Positions 17,636-25,586 of a DNA stretch of 64,000 bases are shown piece by piece (the stretch's first letter is position 1; each line of letters opens with the position of its first letter). The notes beneath the pieces are model-generated. The model ran no database searches. It saw only the letters and a list, made by a program, of their open reading frames with translations, and was not told the origin of the DNA. The position numbers and the translations under genes are program-made. Where the stretch lies: assembly GCF_001939735.1 (NCBI RefSeq), contig NZ_MJIL01000049.1, positions 1 through 64,000 on the forward strand, read 5' to 3'. The DNA is from Photobacterium proteolyticum (lineage in GTDB: Bacteria; Pseudomonadota; Gammaproteobacteria; Enterobacterales; Vibrionaceae).

Positions 17636-17720
17636 CACCTGACATCCTTTTATTCTTTTTTTGGATCCTCAGGGTTAGTGGGCGTAACTTCGTCTCTGCT
17701 ATTGCCAGTTAATTGTGTGG

Positions 17721-17837
17721 CCTCCTGCTTCGGGCTGGTGGCAGCTGCCGGTAATCAGCCTTACTCAAATGTCATTTCGATTCGTACAAGGATCGCACCA
17801 GGACAGTTACCCATTGCCCCTGAATTGCTTCAGGAGG
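17721..17837 (+). promoter_or_regulatory. leader able to hide the ABC-F Shine-Dalgarno
   Basis: The ribosome site CAGGAGG (17831-17837) of the ABC-F gene can pair in two ways. CCTCCTG at 17721-17727 is its exact complement, and a local hairpin CCTGAA-TTGC-TTCAGG (17819-17834) covers its first bases. The leader also holds a GGCAGCTGCC palindrome just after the first anti-Shine-Dalgarno. Together this suggests translational attenuation. Confidence 0.5.
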
Positions 17838-17841
17838 TTTT

Positions 17842-19464
17842 ATGACCTTACATCATTCGTCAGTGTTGGCGCAGTCACTCGCGGTTAGTCATGATAACGG
17901 CGAGTCATTGTTCAGTAATATTAGTTTTTCTTTGGGATATCAGCTTACCGGGCTGGTCGGGCGCAATGGTGTCGGTAAGTCTGTGCTAGCCAGTGTGCTA
18001 GTCGGTGATCGCATACCGGAAAGCGGTAAGGTGGTCTGTAATGCAAAGGTCGGCTATTTATCGCAGATAACCCGGAAGCAAGAGCGCCGGGAACTCGGCA
18101 CAATTGCTGATTTTCTCCGTATGTCAGCCAAGCTGAAAGCGCTGGGGAGAATCGAACTTGGCAGTTGTGATCAAGCTGATTTCGATTTGGTTGGCGATGA
18201 CTGGGGAGCCGGGGACGCACTTTGCCTCCAGCTTCAAAAGATGGGTTTGCCCCCCGAGCCTTTCAAGCCATGTTGTGGACTTAGCGGCGGGGAGCTAACC
18301 CGGTTGATGCTATGGCAGCTCTTTGGTGCCGACTATGATTATTTGATCCTTGATGAACCCTCCAACCATCTTGATCGTGCTGGTCGGCAATGGCTTGTTG
18401 AACAGATGCGTGCGTTTGATGGCGGGATCTTGCTGATCAGCCATGATCGGCTGCTGCTTGAACATGTCGATGAGATCATAGAGCTAACTGTAGAGGGAAT
18501 TCGACATTATGGGGGGAGCTATACTTCCTACACCCGTCAAAAAGAACTGCAACATGCAGCAATCGAGCGCTCTGTGGTCAACGCTGAAAAGCAGGTGCTG
18601 CAAATTCGTAAGCAGTATCAGCGAAATATGGAAAAAGCTCAACAGCGTGCTGCACAGGGAAACAAATTACGACAATCCGGCAGCCAGTCAAAGCTATTGC
18701 TTGATGGGATGCGGCAATCGGCGCAGCTCTCAGCTTCAGCCCGTAAGGTACAGTTTGCCAATCAGTTGGCACAAGCGGAACAGACAGCTTCTGAACTAAA
18801 AGCCCAGTTTGAGCAAGTAAAGCCTCAGCAGCTTGTGATTAACCAATCAGAGCGGCGAGCTTCTTCTGTACTGGCACTGATTGCCGTGAAGCTTCGCTAC
18901 GGAGAGGGCAGTGCGATTAACCTTTTTCTGCAGTATGGCGACAGGCTTCATCTGACAGGCAGTAATGGCTGTGGCAAATCGACTTTGCTGAAAACTATTA
19001 CTAGTGAGCTAACGCCTGTAGCCGGCCAAATAAATTGCACTGCACAGATCTGTTATCTGGATCAGCATTTTAGTTTACTGAATGAGCAGCAAACCGTACT
19101 CGAAAATTTACAGCGGCTTTGTCCGGTCTATTCGAATACGGAGCTGAGAACGATGGCGGCCGGGGTCGGCTTTCGCCGTGAGCGGGTAGATTTGCCAGTG
19201 GCTGCACTTAGCGGCGGCGAGAGGATGAAGGTCGCGATGCTGGTGGTCAGTCACCAGAAAGGGGAAACTCTACTGTTGCTTGACGAGCCTGACAATCATC
19301 TTGATCTGGACTCCAAACAGATACTCGCACAGGCACTCGCTACCTATCGGGGCAGTTTGATCCTCATCAGCCATGATGATTGCTTTGTGAAGGAAGTGGG
19401 AACCACTCGCACTATAGCGCTTGGTGATAGCAAGAAGTCTAGCCCGGAGAAGGCAATGTTCTAA
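17842..19464 (+). CDS. ABC-F family ATPase
   Basis: A 540-residue soluble protein with two ABC domains and no membrane part. Domain 1: Walker A GRNGVGKS (40-47), signature LSGGE (147-151), Walker B YLILDEPSNHLD. A basic, helical linker follows (about 220-330; KQVLQIRKQYQRNMEKAQQ). Domain 2: Walker A GSNGCGKS (373-380), a second LSGGE, and LLLLDEPDNHLD. ABC-F proteins bind the ribosomal E site and act on translation; some confer ribosome-targeted antibiotic resistance. It does not look like EttA, Uup, YheS or YbiT, which usually differ in linker and length. The long attenuator-like leader favours a drug-responsive role (inference). A small membrane protein gene follows. Confidence 0.88.
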   Translation: MTLHHSSVLAQSLAVSHDNGESLFSNISFSLGYQLTGLVGRNGVGKSVLASVLVGDRIPESGKVVCNAKVGYLSQITRKQERRELGTIADFLRMSAKLKALGRIELGSCDQADFDLVGDDWGAGDALCLQLQKMGLPPEPFKPCCGLSGGELTRLMLWQLFGADYDYLILDEPSNHLDRAGRQWLVEQMRAFDGGILLISHDRLLLEHVDEIIELTVEGIRHYGGSYTSYTRQKELQHAAIERSVVNAEKQVLQIRKQYQRNMEKAQQRAAQGNKLRQSGSQSKLLLDGMRQSAQLSASARKVQFANQLAQAEQTASELKAQFEQVKPQQLVINQSERRASSVLALIAVKLRYGEGSAINLFLQYGDRLHLTGSNGCGKSTLLKTITSELTPVAGQINCTAQICYLDQHFSLLNEQQTVLENLQRLCPVYSNTELRTMAAGVGFRRERVDLPVAALSGGERMKVAMLVVSHQKGETLLLLDEPDNHLDLDSKQILAQALATYRGSLILISHDDCFVKEVGTTRTIALGDSKKSSPEKAMF

Positions 19465-19567
19465 GAATATGGATCATACTGATCTTGTAAGTCGGAAAGC
19501 AGGAGAGTCGCGGTTGGTTCTTGGCGGCCGCTGCCTCATCCTGACAGACAACAGCAGGAGAGAAACT

Positions 19568-19786
19568 GTGCTGAAGAAAATTCAAGAATTACAGTTTTTT
19601 AAGCTCTTCGGACTAATCGCCGCGTACTTTATTTGCTCTTTGTTGCTATACCGGGTTTTCAGAAGCGTCGGCCATGGTGACGAGGTGTTGTTTGGACTGG
19701 GTATCGCGTCTGTAGCGGTAACAGGCGTACTGTTCTGGGCACTGATGGCGATGAGAAAGAAAGGCAAATCCAAACGGGATCTTTGA
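19568..19786 (+). CDS. small two-TM membrane protein
   Basis: A 72-residue protein read from GTG 19568, with CAGGAG 7 bases before it. Two hydrophobic helices (FGLIAAYFICSLLLYRVF and LFGLGIASVAVTGVLFWALMAM) are joined by a polar loop, with a basic tail RKKGKSKRDL. No family recognised. It lies 103 bases after the ABC-F gene and could share its transcript. A longer frame from 19421 overlaps the ABC-F gene and is not favoured. Confidence 0.55.
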   Translation: MLKKIQELQFFKLFGLIAAYFICSLLLYRVFRSVGHGDEVLFGLGIASVAVTGVLFWALMAMRKKGKSKRDL

Positions 19787-19883
19787 ACAGGCCCACAGGT
19801 GGTGTCTCGGCGGCTGATACGGCAATTGCCTACGATGCGGCAGTGGCCGGAAATATACACGCTAGGCTCTGGATATCAGCGAC

Positions 19884-19971
19884 TATAATTAGTGAGTAAA
19901 CTCGCTAATTGTATCTATTCTTTCAGATACACATAATTTTGCCCGATCAGTTATGGTTGGGCTTTGTTTTT
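19884..19971 (+). ncRNA. candidate small RNA with three hairpins and terminator
   Basis: A perfect TATAAT (19884-19889) is followed by three stems in a row: ATTAGTGAGT/ACTCGCTAAT (19888-19909), GTATCT/AGATAC (19911-19930) and GCCCGATCA/TGGTTGGGC (19941-19962), the last followed by TTTGTTTTTT. This is the outline of a short Hfq-type RNA with its own terminator, but no good -35 box was found. It may instead be just the terminator region of the upstream genes. Confidence 0.35.
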
Positions 19972-20060
19972 TGTTTGCAATCTAGCCTGATTGACAGTCT
20001 GGCTGATCTGGCCCATCATGAGATTTCTTTAACCTTCTGACTTTGACAGGCTTTCTTTAT

Positions 20061-20336
20061 ATGACGATTTCTGCGCATTACACCGGTGTGAACATGCTCA
20101 ATCAGGCGCAAGGCATGGCAACAACGGCAGCGAAAGATATTCAGCAATCAAGCTTGGGCGCACAGAGTTCAGTAGAGCAAGCCTCAGAGGTGAAAGGAGC
20201 TGCCCCAACTAGCATCAATAACCCCATCGATGCCAGTATCGATCTCATTCAGGCTCAGACATACAACCAGGCGGGTGCCAATGTGATCCGCCGGGCTGAT
20301 GAAATGACTGGGACACTGCTGAACATGAAAGTCTAG
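20061..20336 (+). CDS. small protein with a flagellar rod (FlgC-like) tail
   Basis: About 91 residues from ATG 20061 (an in-frame TTG at 20043 is less likely). Middle part polar and Ala/Ser/Gln rich. The C-terminus (NPIDASIDLIQAQTYNQAGANVIRRADEM...) resembles the C-terminal helix of flagellar rod and hook proteins such as FlgC, which carry a similar 'M-xxAQ-xYxAN-xxxI-xxxDEM' pattern. No other flagellar gene lies nearby. Function unknown. Confidence 0.6.
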   Translation: MTISAHYTGVNMLNQAQGMATTAAKDIQQSSLGAQSSVEQASEVKGAAPTSINNPIDASIDLIQAQTYNQAGANVIRRADEMTGTLLNMKV

Positions 20337-20350
20337 CCTGACAATGGCTT

Positions 20351-21004
20351 TTATTTTCTCGCGGTAATACTGCGGTAGGCCATATCGGTTAGATAGTCGT
20401 TCAGCCGATGTGAGGCAGCAACGGCTTCTTCTGCATCGGTGTGGCTGACGGCCCTTAATACGGAAGCATGTAATGAGGATGCTTCTGTCAAATCCGACGT
20501 ATCATTTTTGTAAGCAAACCAGAAACGGCGAGACAATCCCTGCAGCGGCGCCATCGCAAGCTGTAGATATTCATTGCTTGCCGCTTTTACCAGTAGGGTA
20601 TGGATTTGTTTCAGCAGGCCAGCATACTCCAGGTCATCTTCATTCTTTGCACACTCTTCCAGGCTCGACGCCAGTTCGAGCATTTGCTGCTTTTCCTGCA
20701 TCGTCGCGCGTGATGCCGCATAGCTGACACAAAGTGCTTCGATATCCCGGCGAACTTCGAGAATTTTCAGTTGAGACTCTACTGAGATGATCGGGATCTG
20801 GATCCCGCGGCGTGGATGGATCTCGGCCATCCTTTCATAAGATAACCGTTGAAGTGCTTCCCTGACCGGCGTTCTGCCAAGGCCCAGGCTTTCTGCGAGT
20901 TGCTTTTCACTGACCATACTTCCCGGTTCCAGCTCACGAAAAATAATCATGCGCTCTAACTGGTTGTATGCAACCTCTGTCTTATTGGTTGAACCCATAG
21001 TCAT
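20351..21004 (-). CDS. GntR family regulator (FadR/VanR type)
   Basis: About 217 residues. The N-terminal winged helix reads AYNQLERMIIFRELEPG, then VSEKQLAESLGLGRTPVREALQRLS, the GntR signature. The C-terminal all-helical FCD domain (about 80-210) has an acidic/His pattern (VRRDIEALCVSYAA; LHASVLRAV) that binds a metal and a small-acid effector in this family. The start at 21004 has AAGGGA upstream; the frame opens further up (21079) but that would run into the divergent promoter. It faces away from the FAD-oxidoreductase/enolase/BCCT operon and is almost certainly its regulator. Confidence 0.88.
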   Translation of the reverse strand: MTMGSTNKTEVAYNQLERMIIFRELEPGSMVSEKQLAESLGLGRTPVREALQRLSYERMAEIHPRRGIQIPIISVESQLKILEVRRDIEALCVSYAASRATMQEKQQMLELASSLEECAKNEDDLEYAGLLKQIHTLLVKAASNEYLQLAMAPLQGLSRRFWFAYKNDTSDLTEASSLHASVLRAVSHTDAEEAVAASHRLNDYLTDMAYRSITARK

Positions 21005-21107
21005 CTTTTTTGTTATTCCCTTAGGCAATATTTTAGTGAGCGATCTCACGATCAGGACAATTGCCATTGTATCACACAAAGATCAGGAATATATTCAAAA
21101 CACACAA

Positions 21108-21119
21108 CTGATATATCAG
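21108..21119. promoter_or_regulatory. palindrome, likely GntR operator
   Basis: CTGATATATCAG is a perfect 12 bp palindrome in the divergent control region, 32 bases before the oxidoreductase start, with a further half-copy CTATCAG just downstream. Position and symmetry fit an operator for the divergently encoded GntR protein. Confidence 0.5.
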
Positions 21120-21151
21120 ATGACTATCAGTTATCTATTAGTGAGGTAGTA

Positions 21152-22507
21152 ATGAAAGATTGGAAAATTGTTCGCCGCTTTGAGGCTGTGCCGGATCTGC
21201 CGGTGTTGGCTGAAGTTGATGTCCTGGTTATTGGTGGTGGTGCGGCTGGTGTGGCAGCAGCGGAAACTGCCGGACGCATGGGCAAGAACACTTGGCTGAT
21301 TGAAAAGTACGGCTTCTGTGGTGGCGCGGCGGTGGCCGGGCTATCGGGTACTATCTGCGGTATGTACATGGCAAGTGATGATCCTGACGCACAGCCTGAG
21401 CAGGTGGTATTTGGTTTTACTGAACGTTTCCGTCAGGCGTTGGCAGACAAAGGTGGCGTAACCGGCCCTCAGCGTTATGGCAAAACCTACACCGTGACGC
21501 ACGATCCACTGTTGTGGCGTGAAGTGGCGGATGATTTTCTGGAACAAGCCGGTGTGAATACTCTATTCCATACCGCGGTGACTGGCGTGATTATGGATGG
21601 CGATGCCTTTAAGGGGGTGGTTATCGAGTCAAATGCCGGCCAAAGCGTGATTCTGTCGAAGATGATTGTTGATGCTTCTGGTGACGCGGCCTTGATTGCC
21701 CGGGCGGGAATGGATTATTTCTTTGGTGACAACGGACGTATTCAAAACCCGACTATGTTCTTCCGTATCGCCGGTGTCGATATGGACAAATACCTGGACT
21801 ACTACGGTGATGACACGATCTGTCCGCCGAAAGTGACAGAAAATATTCTGGCTGCCAACCAGCAAGGCGATTATGACCTACCTCGCCACAAAATCTGGAT
21901 TTTCCCGACGACTCGCCCCGGTGAGCTGATGGTAAATGCAACGCGCCTGGCGGGTCAGGATGGTCGGATGCTGAATGTTATTGATCCGAAAGACTTCACT
22001 GAAGCCGAGGTGTTCGGCCGCCGTCAGGTTCGTGACTACGCCAAGTTCCTGAACAACTATGTGCCGGGTTGCGAGGATGCGTATGTGGTTGATACCGGGG
22101 TTGAGGTGGGTATTCGCCAGACTCGCTCTATTGTCGGTGTCGAAACCCTCAGCAATGACGATGTGGTGAATTGCCGCAAGCGTAAAGACGGTATCTGCCG
22201 TACGCCTTGGCCAATTGAGCTGCACTCCGGTGACAAGCCGAAACTGCACTGGCTGATTGATGATTACTACGATGTGCCGTTCAGCACCCTGGTACCGGTT
22301 GTCGGTGAAAACATCATTGTTGCCGGACGCTGCCTGAGTGCCGAGCATGAAGCGCTGGCGTCTGCCCGTGTAACGGCACAGTGTTTTGAATACGGACATG
22401 CAGCTGGCATTGCTGCTGTCAAAGCGATTAACGAAAATAAACGAATCCGAGACCTGAAAGGCGAGGATATCCGCTCTACTATGATCGAAAATGGTAGTGC
22501 CCTGTAA
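21152..22507 (+). CDS. FAD-dependent oxidoreductase (FAD_oxidored family)
   Basis: A 451-residue enzyme. The dinucleotide fold starts at residue 22 with VDVLVIGGGAAGVAAAETAGR, followed by WLIEKYGFCGGAAVAGLSG, typical of the PF12831 group. DASGDAALIARAG and VPVVGENIIVAGRCLSAEHEA are the second and third FAD contacts. Members oxidise small metabolites; some have an Fe-S cluster but no cysteine motif for that is seen. First gene of an operon with an enolase-superfamily enzyme (11 bases downstream) and a BCCT transporter, under a GntR regulator. GAGG precedes the ATG. The substrate is probably the imported compound or the product of the enolase-type step (inference). Confidence 0.85.
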   Translation: MKDWKIVRRFEAVPDLPVLAEVDVLVIGGGAAGVAAAETAGRMGKNTWLIEKYGFCGGAAVAGLSGTICGMYMASDDPDAQPEQVVFGFTERFRQALADKGGVTGPQRYGKTYTVTHDPLLWREVADDFLEQAGVNTLFHTAVTGVIMDGDAFKGVVIESNAGQSVILSKMIVDASGDAALIARAGMDYFFGDNGRIQNPTMFFRIAGVDMDKYLDYYGDDTICPPKVTENILAANQQGDYDLPRHKIWIFPTTRPGELMVNATRLAGQDGRMLNVIDPKDFTEAEVFGRRQVRDYAKFLNNYVPGCEDAYVVDTGVEVGIRQTRSIVGVETLSNDDVVNCRKRKDGICRTPWPIELHSGDKPKLHWLIDDYYDVPFSTLVPVVGENIIVAGRCLSAEHEALASARVTAQCFEYGHAAGIAAVKAINENKRIRDLKGEDIRSTMIENGSAL

Positions 22508-22517
22508 GGAGAACATC

Positions 22518-23642
22518 ATGAAAGATACCGTGATCAAACGAGTTGAACTGTACGCTGTTGCTGACCGTGACGCTCCGCCGATTCCTTGGGCTGACAACCA
22601 GGAGCCACTGCTCTACACCAACAATATTGTTCGCATCATCTGTAACGACGGTACCGAAGGGGTAGGTGCAACGATCAGCTACACCGAAAATGACTTTGAC
22701 CGTTGCATTATCGAAGCCATGCGTACTATCGTTCCTGGCTTAATCGGCAAAAATCCGCTGATGACCGAAGAACTCTATTCCTGGCTGCAGGCGCGTTGCT
22801 CATGGGGGGGACTACCGGCAAAATCTCCGATAGATATTGCTGCTTGGGATATCAAGGCGAAAAAAGCAGGTATGCCACTGTACATGCTGCTCGGCGGTGC
22901 CCGTCACAAGATGCTCTCTTACGCGTCGACGCCAATGTTCGATACCGTTGAAGACTACTTCCCATATGTTGATGACTGTATAGAACACGGCTTTACCGCG
23001 ATCAAGCTGCATTGCTACTGTGTCTATGAGAAAGACGTCAAGCTGGTCAATGCTATTCAGGAACGTTATGGTCACACTGGTGTCCGTTTCATGCTGGATA
23101 CTGCCACCTTCTACACGCCTGCTGAGGCGATGAAAATGGCCAAGTTGATGGAAAGCTATGACTGGGAATGGCTGGAAGCCCCGGTTTCCGATTATGACTA
23201 TAAGACTTACCAGCGTCTGGTTGATAAAACGGATCTGGAAATCTCCAGCCACGGCAACTGCCTGCTCACTTTACAGGAAGTCACCTACGCCTTGGGCAAC
23301 GGCTTCTGGTCAGATGTTCGCCAGGATGCTACTGTTTGTGGCGGTATCACTCCGTTGAACAAGTGTTTTGCTATTGCGGAAGGTCACTCGAAGAACCTTG
23401 AGATCCAAAGCATGGGATACACCATCACCCAGGCTGCTAATTTGCACGTGGCATTGGCTCACCATAACTGTAAGTTTTTTGAGCAGTTTTATCCGTATGA
23501 AAGCTTCGAGCTGGCATCCAAGACGCAGATCCGCACCGACAAGGATGGCTATGTCCATGCGCCGGAAGGTAATGGGTTGGGTGTGGAAATGGATTGGGAT
23601 GCTGTTCGGGAAAGTTCGGTAGCTCATTATATTTTCGAATAA
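22518..23642 (+). CDS. mandelate racemase/muconate lactonizing enzyme-like protein (enolase superfamily)
   Basis: A 374-residue member of the enolase superfamily, which abstracts a proton next to a carboxylate for racemisation, epimerisation or dehydration. N-terminal capping domain about 1-125 (ends in WGGLPAKSPIDIAAWDIKAK). Barrel motifs: AIKLHCY (a KxH pair), the metal ligand Asp in FMLDTATF, the ligand Glu in EWLEAPVSDYD; the third ligand, normally Glu in IxxGE, lies in EISSHGNCL and seems to be Asn. Asp in RQDATVCGGIT and His in IAEGHSKN form the probable acid/base dyad. The start ATG 22518 has GGAGAA in front. The odd third ligand suggests a poorly studied subgroup. Confidence 0.85.
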   Translation: MKDTVIKRVELYAVADRDAPPIPWADNQEPLLYTNNIVRIICNDGTEGVGATISYTENDFDRCIIEAMRTIVPGLIGKNPLMTEELYSWLQARCSWGGLPAKSPIDIAAWDIKAKKAGMPLYMLLGGARHKMLSYASTPMFDTVEDYFPYVDDCIEHGFTAIKLHCYCVYEKDVKLVNAIQERYGHTGVRFMLDTATFYTPAEAMKMAKLMESYDWEWLEAPVSDYDYKTYQRLVDKTDLEISSHGNCLLTLQEVTYALGNGFWSDVRQDATVCGGITPLNKCFAIAEGHSKNLEIQSMGYTITQAANLHVALAHHNCKFFEQFYPYESFELASKTQIRTDKDGYVHAPEGNGLGVEMDWDAVRESSVAHYIFE

Positions 23643-23738
23643 TTATAACAATACCTTACGTTAGCAATGGAAATTCCACTTCCATATATCCACCGTGATG
23701 ATGTGGAAGTGGTTTACTAATAAATGGGACAAAACGTG

Positions 23739-25367
23739 ATGAAAAGTACGACGGGAAGAAGTAACTTTGACAGGTTTAGCATCATTACCTCATTAGTTAT
23801 TGTATCTATTATTTCAATATTCTTTTTAACCAATCCTGATAAGGCAATCAAGATTGCCGGTGATATATTTACACTGATTGCATATAACTTTGGTACTCCA
23901 ATTCTTTGGTATGCATTCGGCCTTGTTATTCTCGCTGCCTTTTTCGTATTTAGTAAATACGGGCATATCCGAATGGGAAATGAGAAACCTGAATTCTCGA
24001 CCTTTTCCTATATCGCCATGATGGCTCTTGCCGGTGTTGGTTCTGGTACGGTTTATTGGGCATTTCTTGAGTGGTCTTATTATATTAAGACGCCGCCATT
24101 CGCTATCGAGGCAGGTTCGGTTACAGCTGCTGAGTGGGCAGTTACTTACAGCCTTCACCACTGGGGGATTATAGCCTGGGCCATCTATGCCATTACCGCT
24201 ATCCCTGTGATGTACTCCTTCTATATCCGAAAAAACCGTTCACTGAAAATTAGCGATGTTGTGATGTCGATGATTAAAAATAAGGCGACAGCGAAAATTG
24301 TCGGTCGCGTTATTGATGTCATGTATCCAATTGCACTTATTTTTGGTTTGATTATAGTTTTGTCTCTTGGTGTGCCAATTATTTCTGCAGCGGTTTCTTT
24401 ATTACTTGGTGTTGAAGACAGTTTAGTTCTTAAATTATCTATGCTTGTTATTGTTGCTGCATTACTAATTGCCAGTTCATTCTTTGGTATTGAAAAAGGC
24501 ATGCAGAAAATCAGTAATAACGGTACTTATTTTGTCGTAGCACTTGCTCTGTATATTTTAATATTTGGTCCGACTCAGTTTATTCTGGAAAATACCAGCT
24601 CTTCAATTGCAATTTGGGCTCAGAACTTTATTAAGATGAGCTTGTACACTGATGCTATTAATCAGGCGAAATTCCCTCAGTCTTGGACAGCATACTTCTG
24701 GGCATACTGGATGATTTTCATCCCATTAATGTGTGTGTTTGTTACCAAGGTATCGAAAGGCCGTACAATTCGTGAAGTGGTAGTGTGCATGATAGGTGGC
24801 GGTACCGCAGGAATTGCAGCACTGTTCTCGATTGTCGGCTCTTTCATGATGAAAACCCAGTTAGACGGCAAGGTTGAGATCAGCAAAATGGTCTCTGATG
24901 GCCAAGCCAGTGAAGCGATTGTTAAGGCGCTGGATACGCTACCGTTGTCATCGGTTATTCTGGTGGTATTCATTATTTCAACCTTCCTGCTACTGGTGAC
25001 AACCCTGGATGGTTCTGTATTTACCGTCGCTTGTAATACTCAGAAAAAACTGGATGAGAAGAACAATCCGTCTACCTACCTGAAAATATTCTGGTGTCTG
25101 ATTATTATCGCGCTACCGACAATCTTTATTACGGTTAATGCACCGGTGCAGTCAATGCAGTCGGCGATTCTGATCTTTGCATTGCCAATACTGCTGCTGA
25201 CCTCTTATATGCTGTATAAGACCGTCGGCTATATGCGGGCTGATTACTCACACCTTAATGTGATGGAAATTCAGGCGATGCATAAGCTTGAGCAAAGTGC
25301 TGAAAACGAGCCACAAGAGGTGGAGACAGAAGAGGTTACTTTGATGGAAAGCCATCAGCAGGGATAG
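23739..25367 (+). CDS. BCCT family transporter
   Basis: About 542 residues with 12 TM segments, in the betaine/carnitine/choline transporter family. The signature region reads AGVGSGTVYWAFLEWSYYIKTPP, with Trp after the Glu as in CaiT-type members rather than the Pro of osmotic BetP-type ones. The C-terminal tail (about 40 residues) is acidic. These carriers import quaternary ammonium compounds. Being last in an operon with two catabolic enzymes, it probably brings in their substrate instead of serving osmoprotection (inference). Start ATG 23739 (GGGA upstream) or ATG 23724. Confidence 0.88.
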   Translation: MKSTTGRSNFDRFSIITSLVIVSIISIFFLTNPDKAIKIAGDIFTLIAYNFGTPILWYAFGLVILAAFFVFSKYGHIRMGNEKPEFSTFSYIAMMALAGVGSGTVYWAFLEWSYYIKTPPFAIEAGSVTAAEWAVTYSLHHWGIIAWAIYAITAIPVMYSFYIRKNRSLKISDVVMSMIKNKATAKIVGRVIDVMYPIALIFGLIIVLSLGVPIISAAVSLLLGVEDSLVLKLSMLVIVAALLIASSFFGIEKGMQKISNNGTYFVVALALYILIFGPTQFILENTSSSIAIWAQNFIKMSLYTDAINQAKFPQSWTAYFWAYWMIFIPLMCVFVTKVSKGRTIREVVVCMIGGGTAGIAALFSIVGSFMMKTQLDGKVEISKMVSDGQASEAIVKALDTLPLSSVILVVFIISTFLLLVTTLDGSVFTVACNTQKKLDEKNNPSTYLKIFWCLIIIALPTIFITVNAPVQSMQSAILIFALPILLLTSYMLYKTVGYMRADYSHLNVMEIQAMHKLEQSAENEPQEVETEEVTLMESHQQG

Positions 25368-25390
25368 TTGATAACCCGAGAGATAAACCA

Positions 25391-25420
25391 AAAGCCATTC
25401 GTTTAGACGGATGGCTTTTT
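25391..25420 (+). terminator. terminator of the BCCT operon
   Basis: AAAGCCAT and ATGGCTTT pair and are followed by TTTCTTT. Confidence 0.8.
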
Positions 25421-25586
25421 CTTTATATCGGCGATCTTGGTAACTGAATATACACTCTGCTTCTCATTAGTCAGATTCGAGAAATCCAACCAACTGCTAT
25501 TGTGATGTGAAATAGGGGAATAGGCTGAAAGTCTAATTTTCCACACATAATAACAAAATAATATAGGCTAGGTTGGAGTGTTTATC

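Noticed and set aside
19421-19567. N-terminal extension of the small two-TM protein into the ABC-F gene
   Set aside because: The added residues are basic and low in pattern, while GTG 19568 has a strong ribosome site.
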